From Paraflavitalea soli (GTDB taxonomy: Bacteria; Bacteroidota; Bacteroidia; Chitinophagales; Chitinophagaceae): DNA of 64,000 nucleotides. The stretch lies in assembly GCF_003555545.1 (NCBI RefSeq), contig NZ_CP032157.1, positions 3,414,546 to 3,478,545 of the forward strand, read 5' to 3'. Both the position numbers and the translations under genes were made by a program. Every line of letters begins with the position of its first letter. Position 1 is the stretch's first letter. Positions 18,249-29,084 of the stretch are shown here, one piece after another. The notes beneath the pieces were generated by a model. The model worked only from the letters and a program-made list of their open reading frames with translations, made no database searches and was not told the origin of the DNA.

Positions 18249-19685
18249 TCAATGGTAACCGGGATTTTGGCTCAATTGATCATTGAGCGATAACTGATCA
18301 GCGGGGATGGGCCATAAAGCCAGGAAAGGCTGCCAGGTGGAAGGTCGATGTATCAACATCACCTCCTGCAACCTGGAGGCACCCTGCTGTGCCAATGACG
18401 GCCATCTTTTGAGATCGAGCCAGCGATGCCCCCATTCAGCAAAGAATTCGATACGTCGCTCCTGCACGATCACCTCTATGACTGAGGCCTGGTCCATTGT
18501 TTCCTGTTTCAGGGGAAGGAGTGCCCTGGAACGGATACGATTCAGGTCACTGATCGCACCATCCGGCCCTTGCAGTAGTCCCAGTTGTGCAGAAGCTTCT
18601 GCCCGGATAAGGAATGCTTCTGTCAAACGCAAGACGATATTATATTCTTGACCTGAGTTACCGGGTTTAGCTTTGTATTTATTTGGATAGTACAAAGTAT
18701 CCGGACCGTTTGTATCCTTACCCAACCAGGCATTTTTTCTTGCATCGCCGGTCTCCATGCTGTTGAACAGGGTGGCTGAGACTGCATAAGGGGGCTTACC
18801 TGTGGTGGGTAAAAACAGCGCAGCTTCGCCGCTGTTGTACCCTCTTGTCACAGGCTGCAATTGAAAGATTGTTTCTGTACTCTTTTTTAAAAAGACCTCG
18901 CTGAGGTTGCCTTGCATAGTAAACTTGCCTGATGTAATGACCTTTTCAGCCATATCATGCGCTGCGGCCCAGTTGTGCTGGTATAGATACACCCGGGCTA
19001 ACAAGGCCATCGCCGCCCATCGCGTAGCACGGCTATTGGGGGCATACAAGGTATCGGTCTGGCTACGCATGACCGGTAAAGTGGCTGCGGCCATCTGAAG
19101 ATCGGTGATCACCTGCTGATATACTTTCTGTTCCGGAAGCCGCGGCAAATACCTTGTTTCCTCGTAGTTGGTGGACAACGCCAACGGGACCCGACCGAAG
19201 ATGTTGACGAGGTAGAAATAGCTCAATGCCCTTACAAACCGTGCCTCACCGGCCATTTCCACTTTCAGCGAATCGCTCAAAGCCCGGGATCCCGCCACTC
19301 CTTCCAATACAGCATTGGCAAGGTATATTATGCTGAATGCATCAGCCCACATGCGTTTTATCGTTGGATCGGCAGCCTGCAGGCTATCTTTGACAAATGG
19401 CCAATCGGCCACACTGGTGGCAGCAGACGTTCGTACCAGCTCATCGCTACACAGGCCAGCATATTTACTAAGGTACCCATTGGTAAGCTTGAGGCCATTC
19501 ATCATTTCCGAATACATGTTTGCGACAGCCGCATAGGCTGTATCCCTGTTATCGAATACTTTTGACCTTACGATACCTAAAGGAGGGTCTCCCACCTGCA
19601 CAAACTTTTTGCAAGAAGATAAAAGAATGGTGCTCCCTAAATAGAAAAGGATGGAATTGGTGATGTTGCTTTTCATATAACACAT
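18249..19685 (-). CDS. SusD/RagB-family lipoprotein
   Basis: 478 residues (475 if the second Met at 19676 is used). The lipoprotein signal ends LLSSC at C25. SusD hallmarks are present: GEARFVRALSYFYLVNIFGR, RWAAMALLARVYLYQ, LRLTEAFLIRAEA and the C-terminal FFAEWGHRWLDLKRW. It should sit over the SusC barrel and capture the glycan or peptide ligand. It follows SusC after 8 nt. Because that SusC is frameshifted, this SusD may lack a working transporter unless the frame is restored. Confidence 0.93.
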   Translation of the reverse strand: MCYMKSNITNSILFYLGSTILLSSCKKFVQVGDPPLGIVRSKVFDNRDTAYAAVANMYSEMMNGLKLTNGYLSKYAGLCSDELVRTSAATSVADWPFVKDSLQAADPTIKRMWADAFSIIYLANAVLEGVAGSRALSDSLKVEMAGEARFVRALSYFYLVNIFGRVPLALSTNYEETRYLPRLPEQKVYQQVITDLQMAAATLPVMRSQTDTLYAPNSRATRWAAMALLARVYLYQHNWAAAHDMAEKVITSGKFTMQGNLSEVFLKKSTETIFQLQPVTRGYNSGEAALFLPTTGKPPYAVSATLFNSMETGDARKNAWLGKDTNGPDTLYYPNKYKAKPGNSGQEYNIVLRLTEAFLIRAEASAQLGLLQGPDGAISDLNRIRSRALLPLKQETMDQASVIEVIVQERRIEFFAEWGHRWLDLKRWPSLAQQGASRLQEVMLIHRPSTWQPFLALWPIPADQLSLNDQLSQNPGYH

Positions 19686-19693
19686 TTGCTATT

Positions 19694-22600
19694 TTATTGA
19701 AATTGTACCTGTAAGCCGATGGTAAGCATGCGCAGCGAGGGTAGTTTAAATGGAGATTGCAAGGTTGGATCGCCACCCCGGTATCCCGTAAATGTCCATA
19801 CGTTCTGACCTCTTACATAGACATTGATGTCCTTTAGCCGGTAAGGCTTTATCCACGCGGAAGGCAGTTTCCAACTTACATCGATATTCCTGATACGCAG
19901 AAAAAAAGCGTTGGTGATCCAGTCCGTGGAACCTTTATAGTATTGCAGTGCCCTGTTCGTTGCCTCGTCGGTGGCTATGGTCCATCGTTGAAGCGAGGTC
20001 TGGTCACCCTTCTTTTGCCAGCGTTGCAGCATTTCAACCGGTTGATTGGTAAGCATGGAGGCCTCCCAGCGTCCTGGCGGCATGGTTGCGTATGCACTAT
20101 ACAGTGGATTTATTGCCCGTTGATCCCTGGCCTCCAGCAGTACGGAAAACCGGAACTGCCCCAACTGACATTCATTGGACCAGCCGGCATACCAACGTGG
20201 GTCGCTGTCACCAGCCATAATAACAGGCCAGGTTGCCGGCGATCCCATACTATTTCCAGCTGGTACAATGAACAATCCAGTTGCCGTATCTACCCCCAAA
20301 AAAGGATACCCATGGAGTATGCTGAGGGATTTCCCTACCACCAGCGTACTGGCGTAAGTTGTTTGTGCCAGGCCTTTGAAACGATACAATTCATTGTGAG
20401 GTATGGTAAGATTGAAGCTGCTTGTCCAGCGGTTGAACTCAGCCCACTTTACGGTAGACTGCAGCGAAAACTCCCAAGCCCTATTCATCACAGCCGCTGG
20501 TGCATTGATGAGTAAAGAACTGGCCGGACCTACCTGATCGGGCATTTGAATAGACACCACCTGATCGGACGAGATATTGCGGTAGTAAGCAGCGTTGAGA
20601 AAAATCTTGCCTTTCCATTCGAGTTCGAGCGCAATTTCTGCTTTCACATTTTTTTCCCAGCCCAACCATGGATTAGCCTCCCGCACAGGGCTTAGTACTG
20701 TAGTACCACCGTAAGGAATAAGGCGGTTGTTGCTCATCCACAATTCGAGAAAGGTATAATCTCCGATCTGGTCATTGCCTGAGGAACCATAACTCGCCCT
20801 CAGTTTTCCATGAGTCAGACGGGGTAACAGATCCTGCATCCATTGTTCCTGTGAAAAAACCCAGGCAGTACCCATCGCACCAAAGAAAGCCCAGGGACGT
20901 GCAGCTCCGAAGCGGGAAGAGGCATCCAGCCTGGCAGTTGCATTGACTAAATACCTGTTACGCCAACTAAAATGGCCCCTTCCGTACACGCCATGATAGC
21001 GGTAACGTGAAGCATACTCCGTCTTGATGCTGTCTTTAGCTTTACCTGGGATGTCCAGCATAGCATCGCTCTCGTACCCCATTCTCCGCATAATTTCCCA
21101 GTCATTGTTTTCTTCCTGAAAAGTGGCGCCGAGCAGACCACCTGCTATAATGGTACCCTTGTTGTGTAACCAAGAAATTTGGGGCTCGATGAGCCATGAT
21201 CTGTAGGTATTAATACCAGCGGATCTTTCACTAGTTGGCGAGAAGAAAGAATCCTGGGCTGCCACTGTTAACAATTGTTGCTCATCGACCGGTACAAACT
21301 GGTACCCGAGATTGGTGCCCAAAGTCAACTCGTTGAACAACCGATATTCGAGCAGCCAACTCCCAATGAGAAACTTCATTTGCGTCGAATTGGTATTATA
21401 GAATTGCCCTAATGGATTCGGGAAATGAAAATCTCCCTTCTTCCAAACCAGGTTCCCGGCCTCATCCCGCAAGCGAGGGAGCATGGGTACTAGCTTTATG
21501 CTGTACATAGGGTCGGCAGCGGGCGATATCTGATCCATGAAGCTAAACGAAAATGCCAGATCGGAACGAAAACGACGGTTGGGGGTCTGGTATTGAATAT
21601 TACCATAACTGGACATACGTTTCCGGGCAAAACTACCGGGAAGCACCGTACCTTCCCGAAACAGGCCGCAACTCACAAAATAACGTACAACAGTATCTCC
21701 TCCACTCACGGACATATGAAGATTGGTAAGGCTACCTGTACCGCCGATCAGCAACTTAGGAATATCCTGGTAATCGGTGAGATCGAGATAATGGAGATCC
21801 GGTGCATTAGCGGCTGTAGCAGCTGCACCGATCGCCTGGATCGCTTCGAGGCGCATGTTAACATATTGGTGGTTGCTGAGCAAAACCGGCTGGTAGCTAC
21901 TTTGTACGATTCCTTGCTCTGCTTTTAGAGTTAATGTGGGTTTTCCTACCGCCCCCTGCCGGGTAGTGATGAGAATGACACCATTGGCTCCACGAGAACC
22001 GTATATGCTGGTAGCATCGGCATCTTTCAATATCTCAATGGATTCAATATCATCGGGGTTAGTGAAATTTTGACAACTGATCCCCCGGAACCGGCCTGCG
22101 GATCGCCTGCGGCGGAGGAAGTGTGGGTAACTGGCCTGCTACCAGTAGACAGGGGCATATTGTTCCATACCTGCAGGGGTTCATTTAATAGCAGGTTATC
22201 GGACCCTGGCTTCGATCCAATACTTGCACGCCCCCCCACGCGAGGCATGGCGCTACTGCCTGGTGCTCCACTCACTTGTGTTATCAGCAAGCCTGGCACC
22301 CTTCCCTGTAAGGCAGCAAGGACGTTGCCATCTGAAGCCTGCAGATCTGTTCCTTTTACTTTGATTACGGAACCTGTATTGTCGCGACGTGTAGTTTCGT
22401 AATACCCTTTTATCACTACTTCCTGGAGTGTAGCCGGCAATGGATCAAGTAGTACCTGAAGTAATTGACCCGCCTCTACAATATTCATCGATCTGCCCTC
22501 CCAGCCTTTGCCCGAGAATCCAACAACTAAACTGCCTGGTGGCCAGGCCAGTTCGAAAAACCCTTCCTGGGAAGTAATAACGTACTGATTGGTACTGATA

Positions 22601-23010
22601 TTCTGCACAGATATGCCACCAAGGGGTTCACCCTTATGGTCAGTTACCTTACCCCACAACACGACCGGGAATTGAGCCACCTTAAGGCTGTCTTTGTGCA
22701 GGCAAATAAAATTCCTATTGAATCGGTAACCGAGCCCCAATCTACCCAACACAGTATCAAGTATTCTATAGAGCGGCACCTTATTTGCCTGGTAGGTGAT
22801 GAGCCGGAGACCCCTTGCATGCGTCGTACCATACACGGGTTTAAAATCACTTTGATCTTTGACAAGTTCAAAAAAACGCTCCAGGGTTGCGTCTTTCATC
22901 TGCATCGAAAGACAGATCGTGGTATCCTGGGCCAGTGTAGTATTGGCAATAGCCACTAAGCATAGGATTCCAAACGACAGGACCTGCCATTTGAATAAAC
23001 ATCTTTGCAT
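19694..23010 (-). pseudogene. SusC-family TonB-dependent transporter, frameshifted
   Basis: Two overlapping frames make one SusC. 23010-22027 encodes signal peptide, STN domain (about residues 30-105), carboxypeptidase-regulatory-like domain and the start of the plug (LAALQGRVPGL). From 22030 downward a second frame continues with KDADATSIYGSRGANGV and the whole barrel to LRMLTIGLQVQF. The frames join if one base is added at the G tract read from 22086-22082 (CCCCC on the plus strand): a sixth G gives GSGGISCQNFTNPDDIESIE, exactly the expected plug text, and a 1105-residue protein. This is a single-base loss, a sequencing error or a slippage switch. SusD follows after 8 nt; FecR and sigma are upstream. 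Confidence 0.88.
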
Positions 23011-23343
23011 GCTTCATCATTTAGTTTAAAGTATAGGGTTTATCTGTAATCCATCACGTAGGTATTACATGCTTTTTTTGAATCGGATAAGGCATAGCAA
23101 GGCATCGGCTAATGGTATCTCCATTGACCAGATAAAGGTTTTGGGGGTTGTATACAGGAAGGATAAGTAACCTGTAAGGATGTATCAATGAAGCATAGAC
23201 AGGAAAATTAATCACCGTAGAAACTGGTGGGAATTAAGGTCTACCTGTGTGTACAGTAGCCTTGTCAACGGTGCGAGCCTTAACCAGTTTCTGTTTTTTC
23301 CACTATAATGATGAACCATGAATACTGTAATTGAAGCAAATGG
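23011..23343. other. Intergenic region between FecR and SusC
   Basis: 333 nt, no gene. Only short, weak inverted repeats (TATCT/AGATA at 23116-23134, ACAGG/CCTGT at 23154-23175). It should contain a SusC promoter, but no confident element was found. Confidence 0.35.
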
Positions 23344-24552
23344 TTATCGTGTCACGTAGACCTTGCGTCCCCTTTGCTCAAAATGGATAAGTCCGGTACT
23401 CTCCAGATTTTCCAGTAAATCCTTCAACGGATAATTACGAGGAAATTCTTCAATGACAAATTTTTCATCGTCGATAAAATCCATATAAATGATCTCTACA
23501 TCGTACCATCTTTTTACCTGCTCCAGGATTTCGGAGAGCCGGGTATTGTGAAAAGAAAAATATTTGTTCTTCAAGGCCATAACATCGCGTATATCTACCG
23601 CTGACACAGTAAGTTTTTCCTTATAAGTCAACGCTCTTTGTCCCGGTCGAAGTACATATTGCTCCTCACCCCGGCTAACGCGTATTTTGCCTTCTGCCAG
23701 GGCCGTATAACTGGAATCTTTTTTATAAGCGTTGACCATGAAATGAGTGCCCAGTACTTTTATTAGGTTGCCATTATATTTCACCTTGAAAGGCTTGGCA
23801 GGATCTTTGGCCACTTCAAAGTAGGCTTCTCCGGTCAGTTCCACCGTTCTTGGCCCTTCTCCGAAAACAGCAGGATAAAGCAATTCAGAACTTGCATTGA
23901 GCCAGACTTTAGTACCATCAGTCAGTTTTAATTGGTAATATCCACCGACAGGTGTTTTCAGCCGGTTATACAACACTTCTTTTCCAGTTGCTCCTGCAGC
24001 GCTATTATATGTATAGGTGAGCCAACCTCGCTCTGGTACCGTTACTACAGCATTACCCTGCTCCGGTAAAGTCCGTTGTACTATCGTATCGAGGGCGATG
24101 CCCTGGTTGTCGGATAAGGTAAGCATGGCCCTCGCATATCCTGGCTCAACAGGTAACAAATTTTCTGTTTGCACTATTGGCTTTGGTTTCGAACTATCAG
24201 CAGGCCAAAACCACCATACTGTCATTGCCAATAATAAAAGAGAAGCAGCTACTGTCAGCAAGCGGTAACGATGCGGCGAAGGCACTGTTTGCACAGTAGG
24301 CTGCTGCTTCTCAACAGGAAAGGCAATGGGAAAAGCGGTATCATATTTTTCACGGAACTGTTGCCAGGGCAACATTTGCCGCTGGTAACGCGCCAGTTTA
24401 GTAAACGCATCCTCATCAAATAATGTTTCTTCATTGACCGGATGCGCTGTTCTATATTCCTCCCAGGCAAGTTGTTCGTCCGGTGCAAGCTCTATTCCTT
24501 CCTTCAGTTTAAAGTATATTAATAATAATAGGTCAGGTTGATGGCTTTTCAT
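23344..24552 (-). CDS. FecR-family anti-sigma factor
   Basis: 402 residues. Cytoplasmic N-terminus (1-95), one transmembrane helix at about 98-116 (LLTVAASLLLLAMTVWWFW), a periplasmic FecR domain (VWLNASSELLYP, VELTGEAYFEVAKD, IKVLGTHFMVNAY) and a C-terminal DUF4974 domain (YFSFHNTRLSEILEQVKRWY onward). It should hold the sigma factor encoded 89 nt upstream and read the STN domain of the SusC encoded downstream. If SusC is truly broken, its N-terminal fragment still contains the STN domain, but it could not reach the outer membrane as a barrel. Confidence 0.93.
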   Translation of the reverse strand: MKSHQPDLLLLIYFKLKEGIELAPDEQLAWEEYRTAHPVNEETLFDEDAFTKLARYQRQMLPWQQFREKYDTAFPIAFPVEKQQPTVQTVPSPHRYRLLTVAASLLLLAMTVWWFWPADSSKPKPIVQTENLLPVEPGYARAMLTLSDNQGIALDTIVQRTLPEQGNAVVTVPERGWLTYTYNSAAGATGKEVLYNRLKTPVGGYYQLKLTDGTKVWLNASSELLYPAVFGEGPRTVELTGEAYFEVAKDPAKPFKVKYNGNLIKVLGTHFMVNAYKKDSSYTALAEGKIRVSRGEEQYVLRPGQRALTYKEKLTVSAVDIRDVMALKNKYFSFHNTRLSEILEQVKRWYDVEIIYMDFIDDEKFVIEEFPRNYPLKDLLENLESTGLIHFEQRGRKVYVTR

Positions 24553-24641
24553 ATCATAAGGTTTTAATGGAGGCTAAGCCTATATTATTAATACTCAAAA
24601 GGGGGCATTTCATTAACATCATTATAAAAATATTTTTTTTG

Positions 24642-25232
24642 TCATGCCATTGTACTGAGCCACCAGAGTAAAAGCAATAGGTCTTCAGGGCTAATGATCT
24701 GCTTCTTTCTTATCGCTAATTCCCGTAATTTAATGAGCGCCCTTGATTTATTGACCCTGATAACTTCAGAGGACTGGTGCAGGCGTTGTTCAGCCTGTTC
24801 CATGGTAACCCCTTCTATAAAAAACAATTGCGCTACTTCCTGCAACTTTGGAGGCAGCACCGTTATCAAGGACTTAACCTTTGTCAGGAGATCACGTTTT
24901 TCTAATATGCTCAATATCAACTGCTCATCAGCCAAGGTTTCGATGCTGTCCAGATTGCTCACAAAGCCTGTACGCTGTAGAAAATCAGTGCAGGCATTCC
25001 TGATGATTGTAGCCAGGTAGAACTTGGCATGTGCAAGGGAAGTAAATTTTTGAGGATTTTGAGTAAGTTGCTGTTCGAGTTTTTCAAAGCTCTTCCACAC
25101 AATGATCTCAGCCTCTATTTCATTATGAACCCTTTTTGTGGCGTAAGCTTTAAATGGGACAAATTCATTTTGGTAGATCTGGACAAGCCGGGTATCATCC
25201 GGCATTCCAGAAGGAGGCAAGTTGCTATTCAT
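24642..25232 (-). CDS. ECF sigma-70 factor
   Basis: 196 residues. Region 2 is recognisable but diverged (NEIEAEIIVWKSFEKLEQQL, then AKFYLATIIRNACTDFLQR). Region 4 contains LPPKLQEVAQLFFIEGVTME and a helix-turn-helix ending in VNKSRALIKLRELA. It ends in a hydrophobic tail (LLLLLWWLSTMA). It is the first gene of a minus-strand unit sigma-FecR-SusC-SusD. The upstream neighbour, 138 nt away, is Pcm on the same strand. Confidence 0.88.
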   Translation of the reverse strand: MNSNLPPSGMPDDTRLVQIYQNEFVPFKAYATKRVHNEIEAEIIVWKSFEKLEQQLTQNPQKFTSLAHAKFYLATIIRNACTDFLQRTGFVSNLDSIETLADEQLILSILEKRDLLTKVKSLITVLPPKLQEVAQLFFIEGVTMEQAEQRLHQSSEVIRVNKSRALIKLRELAIRKKQIISPEDLLLLLWWLSTMA

Positions 25233-25370
25233 AATAGTTAGTAGTCAATTTGAACCCTTACCTGTAAGGATAATTGATCCGTACAATTAGGATACTTCTA
25301 CTAAAACGAATGAAAAGCTTATTTGTCCCGGTTTGGGAATCAAAAATGATAATTAAAAGTAATAATACGC

Positions 25371-26036
25371 TTAACTATTCTTTCCTTCCACCATGGGCAC
25401 AAAGGAGAAGTTCTCAAACACTTCTTCTTTGGCTGTCCCATCTGCCTGTTTGGTGAGCCGCAGCATGCGTTGCACATGGCCCTCTCCCACTGGGATCACC
25501 ATTTTGCCGCCCACCTTCATTTGCTGGATCAGTTTAGGCGGGATATAAGGCGCTGCCGCCGTGATGATCACTTTGTCGAAGGGGCCAAAAGTGGGCAGGC
25601 CCTCAAAGCCATCGCCATAGAAGTATTTAATATTGGGATATTTATTGCGTAAGACAAACTTCCGGTGCTCATCAAACAACTTCTTCTGCCGCTCGATGGT
25701 AAACACCTGGGCCTGCATCTCCCCCAGCACAATGGCCTGGTAACCGCTTCCGGTGCCTATTTCCAGCACTTTCTCGTAAGGTTTGAGTTCCAATAACTGA
25801 GTTTGGTAAGCGACCGTATAGGGCTGGGAAATGGTCTGTCCTTCGGCGATAGGGAAAGCCCGGTCCTCATAAGCGATCTTGTCAAAGGCCGAATCCATGA
25901 AATAATGGCGGGGGATGTTTTGGATGGCAGTAAGCACCCGCTCGTCGGTAATACCTTTTTCCCTCAGCACCTTTACCAACTGCATGCGGAGCCCTTTGTG
26001 CCTGTATGTATCTTCGAAAGTTCTCATAAACAGCAC
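25371..26036 (-). CDS. pcm: Protein-L-isoaspartate O-methyltransferase
   Basis: 221 residues, the usual length. It transfers methyl from S-adenosylmethionine to isoaspartyl residues and so repairs aged proteins in the cytoplasm. Motifs: QTISQPYTVAYQTQLLEL, the family substrate motif, then the SAM-binding loop VLEIGTGSGYQAIVL, and the C-terminal GGKMVIPVGEG. The first residues (MLFMRTFEDTY) offer Met1 and Met4 as starts. It is a conserved housekeeping-type gene and probably marks the edge of the accessory SusC locus. Confidence 0.93.
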   Translation of the reverse strand: MLFMRTFEDTYRHKGLRMQLVKVLREKGITDERVLTAIQNIPRHYFMDSAFDKIAYEDRAFPIAEGQTISQPYTVAYQTQLLELKPYEKVLEIGTGSGYQAIVLGEMQAQVFTIERQKKLFDEHRKFVLRNKYPNIKYFYGDGFEGLPTFGPFDKVIITAAAPYIPPKLIQQMKVGGKMVIPVGEGHVQRMLRLTKQADGTAKEEVFENFSFVPMVEGKNS

Positions 26037-27054
26037 AAAGATACATCAAAAGCGGCTGAAGATCAATGACGTAAATCATCAATCCTGCCCCAACGCATTG
26101 TATATGAAGCAATATGAACGAAAGTGTTGAGATCGGGATGGCCGGCCCCCTCAATGATCCGGGTGTTCCTGGCAGCGTACACTGCTTGCCTCCGGATTGC
26201 CTACGTATTGCCTGACTGCTCAATGAAAAGAGGCCAGTGTGCTAAGGAGCGTAGGCAATCCGGAAGCACTAGGTAGGCCAACAGGCAGCCGTTTGTCTTG
26301 AAGAAACAGCCAGGTTTCATAGGGGTCTCATTCGGGTCTCGTTCGGGCCATGTTCGGAGATAAAGCGCATTTTTTGCACCTTTCAGGCGCCTTTGAAATG
26401 AATTGAATGCTGGCTTGACTTGTTTTGATTTTGGGCATGGTTTGAGCCGGCCTAAGCGGGTACCGAATGAAATACGAATGAGATACGACTCAAACCCAGC
26501 CAAGACCCGAAGAAAAGCTAACTATGGCACGCCACGGGCCAAATGCGACACTATATTCCCCTGATGATCCCTGGATCAGTCCCTGGTCATTGTGGGATCT
26601 GCCCCCTATCCCTCCCCGGATCCTCCCGGGGTAATCCCATGGCACTCCCCGGGTAATCCCCCATCAGAAGTAATGGAATAGTAAGGCAGCAGCAACGCAA
26701 TAGTAAAGCAATAGTAACAGAACAGAGGTCAAATGCAGGCGGGATGCGGGTTTATATTGTTTTGAATTGGCAAACCCGCCCCCGTAGCGGGTTTGATCGA
26801 AATCGGGAAAATAAAAAGCGCGATACTTGTCATAAGAACGATGATATACAGTAATATACGAAAACAGGCTGGATAAAGCACCGCAGGCCTGAAAAAAAAC
26901 AAAACTCGTAGCTTGTTTTCTACAGCTGGCAGCTAGCCTTCCTCTTGCCTTGTTGCCCCGATGCCTCGCTGCCTTTTAATCAAAAAACCCTGGAACCTGC
27001 CAGCGTCGCCGCCAGCAAACCCACAGGGTTAACGCTATATTCAAAAACAGGAAA
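26037..27054. repeat. 1-kb gene-free region packed with repeats
   Basis: No credible gene. From left to right: a 15-bp perfect inverted repeat (26191-26205 with 26250-26264); a GGGTCTC/CGTTCGGG tandem-like stretch at 26327-26360 with a related GAATGA/ACGAATGAG part at 26465-26490; a C/G-rich block with repeated GATCC and CCCGGG units at 26560-26660; repeated AATAGTAA units at 26676-26720; and GTTGCC/TGCCTCG repeats at 26942-26976. The 100-codon minus frame at 26201-26503 is built from these repeats and is not called. Confidence 0.6.
26191..26264. repeat. 15-bp perfect inverted repeat
   Basis: TCCGGATTGCCTACG at 26191-26205 and its exact reverse complement at 26250-26264, with a 44-nt spacer. 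Three of the next four outer bases also pair. It lies between pcm and the repeat block. No T tract follows. Confidence 0.6.
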
Positions 27055-29001
27055 CTACAAACGAACGATCCGCGCCACATAGCCCCCACCCTTAGCCAGT
27101 TTCATGATCAGCTTACTGGTCCGGTCAACAGTGGTGGTTTCCACCGCACAATCCTTGGCATTGCGGTCGGCATTTGGACCATCTTTCCACACCTGCATGC
27201 GCCACTTCCCTTCCGGCAAGAAAGAAAGATCCAGCGCCAGGTCGCGGGGCGTCCAATCGGTCATGGCGCCCACAAACCAATCGCCATTCGCAGCCTGGCG
27301 GGCTATCGCTACATAGTCGCCCACCTTCGCCTGTAAGGGCACGGTATTCGTCCACACAGAAGGTACGGCCCGCAGGAACTCCATGGCCTCCGGCTCACGG
27401 TAATAATGCGTGGGCATATCGCACAACATCTGGAGCGGGCTCTCATAGATCACATACATGGCCAGCTGGTTGCAACGGGTACCCAGGGTAAGGGGCTCAC
27501 CGGGCACAGCCGCCCAGGCATTCTTCTGTGCATTGAGCATACCGCCGGGTGTAAAATCCATCGGTCCTGCCGCCATACGGGTAAAAGGAATGGTCGTAGT
27601 ATGCTCCGGATCGATGGAACCGGCAAACTTACTGATCTCATTGCCCAACACGCCTTCGGAAGTCATCACATTGGGATAGGTGCGCAACCAGCCGGTAGGC
27701 TTATACGCCCCATGGAAATCCACCAGCATATGATGGGCCGCGGCAGCTTTTGATACCTTCTCGTAATAGTTCACCATATCCTGGTCATCGCGCTGCATAA
27801 AATCGACCTTGATGCCTTTAATACCCCATTGGGCAAATACCTTCAGCGCGGTATCCAATTGCTTGTCCAGCACCAGCCAGCTGGTCCACAACAGCAGGTC
27901 TACCTTTTTCTCACGGGCATACCTGGCCAGCTCTTCCACATTAATACCAGGCGCCTGCTTCATGAGGTCGCGGGTATCGCACCAGCCTTCATCCAGCAGC
28001 ACGTATTCAATACCATATTTAGCGGCAAAGTCTATATAATATTTGTACGTATCATTGTTGATCCCCGCCCTGAAATCCACGCCATAGATATTGTTGTAAT
28101 GCCACCAGTCCCACTGCACTTTACCGGGCTTCACCCAGCTGTAGTCACCCGTAGCAGGTCGCCCCAGTTGATAGGGTAATTGGTTGGTAAGAATGGCTGC
28201 ATCAGTACGCGCAATCATCACAATACGCCAGGGAAAGGCCTGCGGACCGCTCACACGGGCAATAAAATCCTCCCGGCTATTCACCCGCTCATCACGGTCG
28301 CTGGTCACTTTTTTTTCTTTGGGATAATGCGGAAATACGGCCTGTAGCTGGCCATTGCCCTTACCCCGCAACCACATACCGGCATAGTTGAACAGGGAGG
28401 ATTCGGTGATCAGCAGCTTGGCGCCCTGCGACTCAAAGAGCGCCGGCAGACTGGCCAGCTTCTTGTCATCAATGCTATCTATCCGGTAGTTCCGGTATTG
28501 CCGCTCATTGTGGCTGAAGAAACCATCTTCCTGCGGATACCAGGCACGGCCATGCGCTTCCAGGCCAAAGAGGGCTTGCTCCTTCAGCACGGTATAAGCT
28601 GTTTGGTGGTTGGTGATCCAATGCCAGGCAATGCCATTGTCATAGGCCCGCCATTCGAGGCTCAGCCCATTGGCAAAATCAACATGCAATTGGTTATACT
28701 GATCGCGCAGCTCCGCTGTTTTCTGCTGCACCACGGGTTTCAGCAGCTCATCTTTGGCAGTGGTCAGCGCTTTGCTTACTTTCCACTGAGCATTTTTATC
28801 TGCACTGGTTTGGAAAGCAATGGGCGCTGCTGTCAGCAGTGCTTTGCCATCGAGGCTAACAGCATAGGTAATGCTGTCGCCGATACTTATACTTACCTGG
28901 ATGGTTTTATCAGGCGAAGACAGGCTGTATTTCTTTTGGGCAAAACATGGCAGTATCATGCCGAGCAGGAGGCTGCCCAGCCAAAGACTTTTAGCGTTCA
29001 T
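27055..29001 (-). CDS. Glycoside hydrolase family 97 (SusB-like alpha-glycosidase)
   Basis: 648 residues. Signal peptide to about 21 (LLGMILPCFAQ). An N-terminal beta-sandwich (YSLSSPDKTIQVSI onward, typical GH97_N) is followed by the TIM barrel with VQWDWWHYNNIYGVDF, YVLLDEGWC, GIKGIKVDFMQRDDQ and VMTSEGVLGNE, and a C-terminal beta domain. GH97 enzymes release alpha-linked glucose or galactose. The KVDFM segment has an Asp where retaining members carry the nucleophile, so a retaining mechanism is inferred. The GH125 mannosidase is upstream on the same strand (282-nt gap), so the two may be co-expressed. Confidence 0.92.
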   Translation of the reverse strand: MNAKSLWLGSLLLGMILPCFAQKKYSLSSPDKTIQVSISIGDSITYAVSLDGKALLTAAPIAFQTSADKNAQWKVSKALTTAKDELLKPVVQQKTAELRDQYNQLHVDFANGLSLEWRAYDNGIAWHWITNHQTAYTVLKEQALFGLEAHGRAWYPQEDGFFSHNERQYRNYRIDSIDDKKLASLPALFESQGAKLLITESSLFNYAGMWLRGKGNGQLQAVFPHYPKEKKVTSDRDERVNSREDFIARVSGPQAFPWRIVMIARTDAAILTNQLPYQLGRPATGDYSWVKPGKVQWDWWHYNNIYGVDFRAGINNDTYKYYIDFAAKYGIEYVLLDEGWCDTRDLMKQAPGINVEELARYAREKKVDLLLWTSWLVLDKQLDTALKVFAQWGIKGIKVDFMQRDDQDMVNYYEKVSKAAAAHHMLVDFHGAYKPTGWLRTYPNVMTSEGVLGNEISKFAGSIDPEHTTTIPFTRMAAGPMDFTPGGMLNAQKNAWAAVPGEPLTLGTRCNQLAMYVIYESPLQMLCDMPTHYYREPEAMEFLRAVPSVWTNTVPLQAKVGDYVAIARQAANGDWFVGAMTDWTPRDLALDLSFLPEGKWRMQVWKDGPNADRNAKDCAVETTTVDRTSKLIMKLAKGGGYVARIVRL

Positions 29002-29058
29002 GGGAATTATGAGTTATTTATTAAAATCTATTCTCTTTTCTTTGGTTCATCATCTTCT

Positions 29059-29084
29059 GTTCTTTTGCCTTGATGCAAAAGAAC
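29059..29084. repeat. REP-like hairpin in the GH97-GH125 gap
   Basis: GTTCTTTTGC, 6-nt loop, GCAAAAGAAC: a perfect 10-bp stem at 29059-29084, followed by CAAAAAATCA and a GC-rich stretch. From memory, very similar extragenic palindromes recur in other Bacteroidota genomes. The rest of the gap (29140-29283) holds AGCTCGTAGCT-type short repeats and no gene. Confidence 0.6.

Noticed and set aside
26201-26503. 100-codon minus-strand frame
   Set aside because: Built from the dyad and the GGGTCTC/CGTTCGGG repeats; no start context or family.
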